Positions 61,669 to 64,000 of a DNA stretch of 64,000 bases are shown piece after piece (positions within the stretch are counted from its first letter, which is position 1; every line of letters begins with the position of its first letter). The position numbers and the translations under genes are program-made. The notes below the pieces were generated by a model. That model saw only the letters and a program-made list of their open reading frames with translations, made no database searches and had not been told where the DNA came from. The DNA is from JALOAT01 sp041687015. Lineage in GTDB: Bacteria > Pseudomonadota > Gammaproteobacteria > Thiohalomonadales > Thiohalomonadaceae. The stretch covers positions 19,096 to 83,095 of the forward strand of contig JAWLCT010000011.1 in assembly GCA_041687015.1 (NCBI GenBank), written 5' to 3'.

Positions 61669-63707
61669 GCGTTGAGGACCTCATCCGCCGCATGGCTTGG
61701 CCGGCCAGCGGCGACGACACCGAGGCATTGCTCACGCGCGAATGGCTGGTGACCAACGGACTGGGCGGCTATGCCTCGGGCACGCTGTCGGGCGTCACCA
61801 CGCGCCGCTATCACGGCATGCTGGTGGCGGCCATGCCGGCCCCGCTGGGGCGCATGGTGATGCTCAAGCACATCGTGGAAACCGCCCGCCTGCCGGACGG
61901 GCGCAGCCTGTGCCTGGGCGGCGAGGAACGCGGATTGGGCGAGCTGGACATGCCGGCGCGCGATCACCTGCGCGAATTCCGCCTGGAAGCGGGCCTGCCG
62001 GTGTGGCGCTTCGAAATGGAAGACGTGATCATCGAGCGGCGCCTGTTCATGCCCCACCGGCAAAACACCGTGTATTTGGTCTACCGCCAGCTCGCCGGTC
62101 CCGAGCCGCTGCGCCTCGAAGTCCGCCCTTCCATGCACTTCCGTTCCCACGAGGGGCGGCACGAGCCCCGCGCCATCTGGCCCTATGAGCTCAAGGTGGC
62201 GGGCGATCATTACGAAATCTCCGCCGGTCCGGAGTTGCCCGTGCTGCGGGTACTGATGCGCGGTTCGCGTTCGGTGATGGTGGCCGACGGCGGCATCACC
62301 AAGGAAGTCTTCCTGCGTGTCGAGGCCGATCGCGGCTACGATTCCCGCGGTCTCATGTGGACGCCGGGCTACTTCGCCGCCGACCTGAGCCCCGGCCATC
62401 ATGCCGCTTTCGTCGCCTCCACCGAGCCGTGGCACACGGTGCTCGCGATGGAGCCTGCCGAGGCGTTGGGCTACGAGCGGCGGCGGCGCGAACGCCTGGT
62501 GAACATGGCCGATCCACGGGTACGCAACAGCCCCGTGGAGGAACTGGTGCTCGCCGCGGATCAATTCATCATCACGCCCGCCGGGCGCGTGAAGGATGCC
62601 GCGCGTGCCCATGCCGGCGGCGACGAGGTGTGCACGGTGATTGCCGGTTACCACTGGTTCACCGACTGGGGCCGCGACACCATGATTTCCCTGGAAGGCC
62701 TCACCCTGCTGACCGGACGCCATGTGGAAGCGGGCTGGATTCTGCGCACGTTTGCCCACTACGTGCGCGACGGGCTGATTCCCAACATGTTCCCGGAGAG
62801 CAACGACGAAGGGCTTTATCACACCGCCGACGCCACCTTGTGGTTCTTCCACGCCATCGACCGCTACGTGACCCACACCGGCGACCGCCGCACCCTGCGC
62901 GGGCTGCTGCCCGTGCTGGAGCGGATCGTTGCCGAGCACCTGCGCGGCACGCGTTTCTGCATCGGGGTGGACCCGGAAGACGGCTTGCTACGTCAGGGCC
63001 TCGCCGGTTACCAGCTCACCTGGATGGACGCCAAGGTGGGCGACTGGGTGGTGACACCGCGTCGCGGCAAAGCCGTAGAGATCAACGGGCTCTGGTACAA
63101 CGCCCTGCGGCTGCTGGAACAGTGGCTGCGCGAAGAGCAGGGAGACGAGGCGGCGCAGCCGTACGCGAACCATGCGGCGCGTGCCCAGGCATCCTTCAAT
63201 CAGCGTTTCTGGCACGACAAGGGCGGTTACCTGTACGACGTGGTCGACGGCGAAAACGGCGACGACGCCGCCTTCCGTCCCAACCAGTTGCTGGCCTTTT
63301 CGCTCCGCCACCCGGTGCTTGCCCCTGAGCGCTGGCAGCAGGTGCTGCGGGCCGTCGAACAGCGGCTGCTGACCCCGGTGGGGCTGCGTTCCCTGGCGCG
63401 CGAACACACCGACTACAAGCCCCGTTACTTCGGGGGCTTGCACGCCCGGGATGCCGCTTATCATCAGGGCACCGTATGGGGCTGGCTCATCGGGCCGTTT
63501 GTTGATGCCTGGCTGCGCGTGTACCCCGACGACAAGGAAGGGGCTCGCCGCGCCCTGGAAGGCTTCCAGGCCCATTTCGGCGAAGCCTGCGTGGGCTCCA
63601 TCAGCGAGATTTTCGATGCCGAGCCACCGTACCTGCCAAGGGGATGCATCGCCCAGGCCTGGAGCGTTGCAGAAGTGTTGCGCTGCTGGGCGAAGACAGC
63701 GCCCTAG
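61665..63707 (+). CDS. Amylo-alpha-1,6-glucosidase (bacterial glycogen debranching enzyme)
   Basis: A 680-residue GH133-type enzyme. The N-terminal domain carries LVTNGLGGYASGTLSGVTTR, and the C-terminal alpha/alpha barrel carries GYHWFTDWGRDTMISLEGLT, LIPNMFPESNDEGLYHTADA, LTWMDAKVGDWVVTPRRGKA and NGLWYNALRLLEQW, which hold the likely catalytic acids. It would cut 1,6 branches so that treY/treZ or phosphorylase can act. Translationally coupled to treZ. Confidence 0.93.
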   Translation: MSVEDLIRRMAWPASGDDTEALLTREWLVTNGLGGYASGTLSGVTTRRYHGMLVAAMPAPLGRMVMLKHIVETARLPDGRSLCLGGEERGLGELDMPARDHLREFRLEAGLPVWRFEMEDVIIERRLFMPHRQNTVYLVYRQLAGPEPLRLEVRPSMHFRSHEGRHEPRAIWPYELKVAGDHYEISAGPELPVLRVLMRGSRSVMVADGGITKEVFLRVEADRGYDSRGLMWTPGYFAADLSPGHHAAFVASTEPWHTVLAMEPAEALGYERRRRERLVNMADPRVRNSPVEELVLAADQFIITPAGRVKDAARAHAGGDEVCTVIAGYHWFTDWGRDTMISLEGLTLLTGRHVEAGWILRTFAHYVRDGLIPNMFPESNDEGLYHTADATLWFFHAIDRYVTHTGDRRTLRGLLPVLERIVAEHLRGTRFCIGVDPEDGLLRQGLAGYQLTWMDAKVGDWVVTPRRGKAVEINGLWYNALRLLEQWLREEQGDEAAQPYANHAARAQASFNQRFWHDKGGYLYDVVDGENGDDAAFRPNQLLAFSLRHPVLAPERWQQVLRAVEQRLLTPVGLRSLAREHTDYKPRYFGGLHARDAAYHQGTVWGWLIGPFVDAWLRVYPDDKEGARRALEGFQAHFGEACVGSISEIFDAEPPYLPRGCIAQAWSVAEVLRCWAKTAP

Positions 63708-63778
63708 CGTTTGCCCGCAGCGGGCGGGGGCATTCTCCCGACGCCGCTCCCGCCCATTCAAATAACCCGGGAATAAAA

Positions 63779-63826
63779 GAAAAACCACGGAGGCCACGGA
63801 GGCCACGGAGGCCACGGAGAAAAAAT
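63779..63826. repeat. 10-bp direct repeat, four units
   Basis: CCACGGAGGC is repeated head-to-tail about four times (63785-63820), flanked by A-rich borders. Same word family as the inverted arms elsewhere. Confidence 0.85.
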
Positions 63827-63837
63827 TCGTTCAGCGC

Positions 63838-63980
63838 ATAGGTCGGGTTAGCGCAGCGTAATCCGACGCCGCCTGCTCCTACCACGCGCGCCATTTCCCC
63901 CGTAGGAGCGGCCTCAGGCCGCGATGCTCAGGCGGTTGGCACCACCGCCGTCATCGCCCAGAGACTGGGCTCCTACAACG
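63838..63980. repeat. REP unit and fragments of the 98-bp repeat at the right edge
   Basis: AGGTCGGGTTAGCGCAGCGT then AATCCGACGCCGC (63840-63872) is the reverse complement of the tail of the 98-bp unit at 57859, and GTAGGAGCGGCCTCAGGCCG then CGAT (63902-63925) is a REP unit. A further hairpin GGCGGTTGGCACCACCGCC follows. CTCCTACAACG (63970-63980) may be the start of an inverted partner. From 63708 to 64000 I see no gene. Confidence 0.8.
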
Positions 63981-64000
63981 CACGATGCGCCATTCCCCTT

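Noticed and set aside
63779..63826. Possible iteron origin or CRISPR at the 10-bp repeats
   Set aside because: Only four short perfect tandem units, no replication gene and no spacers; the word belongs to the local repeat family.

Overview
This 64-kb window is chromosomal DNA of a high-GC gammaproteobacterium. The gene orders hflD-mnmA-nudJ, clpS-clpA-infA-bpt-aat and trxB/ald-ftsK-lolA-rarA-crcB-serS-cysG are typical of that class. The DsrE, NosL, c-type cytochrome and c-di-GMP genes fit a Chromatiales/Ectothiorhodospiraceae-like environmental bacterium, but the sequence alone does not fix the genus. A run of exactly 100 N (51767-51866) shows this is a scaffolded draft assembly.

Layout. 1-7.8 kb: the 5' part of a DUF2892-like membrane protein gene, hisC, then a cyclic-di-GMP-I (GEMM-I) riboswitch followed by a tight four-gene operon: corrinoid protein, UroD-fold methyltransferase-like protein, RACo-like ferredoxin/ASKHA reactivator and a GAF-PAS-HD-GYP c-di-GMP phosphodiesterase. 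7.9-13.5 kb: small membrane proteins, a LysE exporter, a molybdopterin lipoprotein with cytochrome b partner, and a divergent FeoB. 13.7-19.2 kb: an operon of FtsX-type ABC transporter, TlpA thioredoxin, DsbD_2-type membrane protein and two NosL proteins, probably for periplasmic copper/thiol handling. 19.4-27.1 kb: SRPBCC protein, CpxAR-like two-component system, short UppS-like enzyme, diguanylate cyclase, DUF192, VIT-like and DUF2267 proteins, and a HAD phosphatase paired with a PRTase-like/kinase-like fusion. 27.4-31.8 kb: GST, SIMPL protein, hflD, mnmA, nudJ and a pseudouridine synthase. 31.9-36.1 kb: a PAS-GGDEF-EAL protein and icd. 36.3-42.1 kb: an N-degron region (clpS, clpA, infA, bpt, aat and a GNAT gene). 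42.2-55.1 kb: LTA-synthase-like protein, trxB, ald, ftsK, lolA, rarA, crcB, DUF190, serS and cysG. 55.3-63.7 kb: rhodanese, S24-like protein, thioesterase, cytochrome, DsrE, then zwf, treZ and a glycogen debranching enzyme.

Two families of short palindromic repeats sit between genes throughout: a REP unit with core GCGGCC-TCA-GGCCGC, and imperfect inverted arms built of CCGTGG/CGCGGAGG-type motifs. Three composite copies combine both, and the assembly gap falls inside one of them.

The standout is the c-di-GMP-riboswitch-led corrinoid operon. It apparently links second-messenger sensing to one-carbon corrinoid chemistry, and its last gene should destroy the riboswitch ligand. The methyltransferase-like subunit lacks the usual zinc ligands, so its substrate cannot be read from the sequence.
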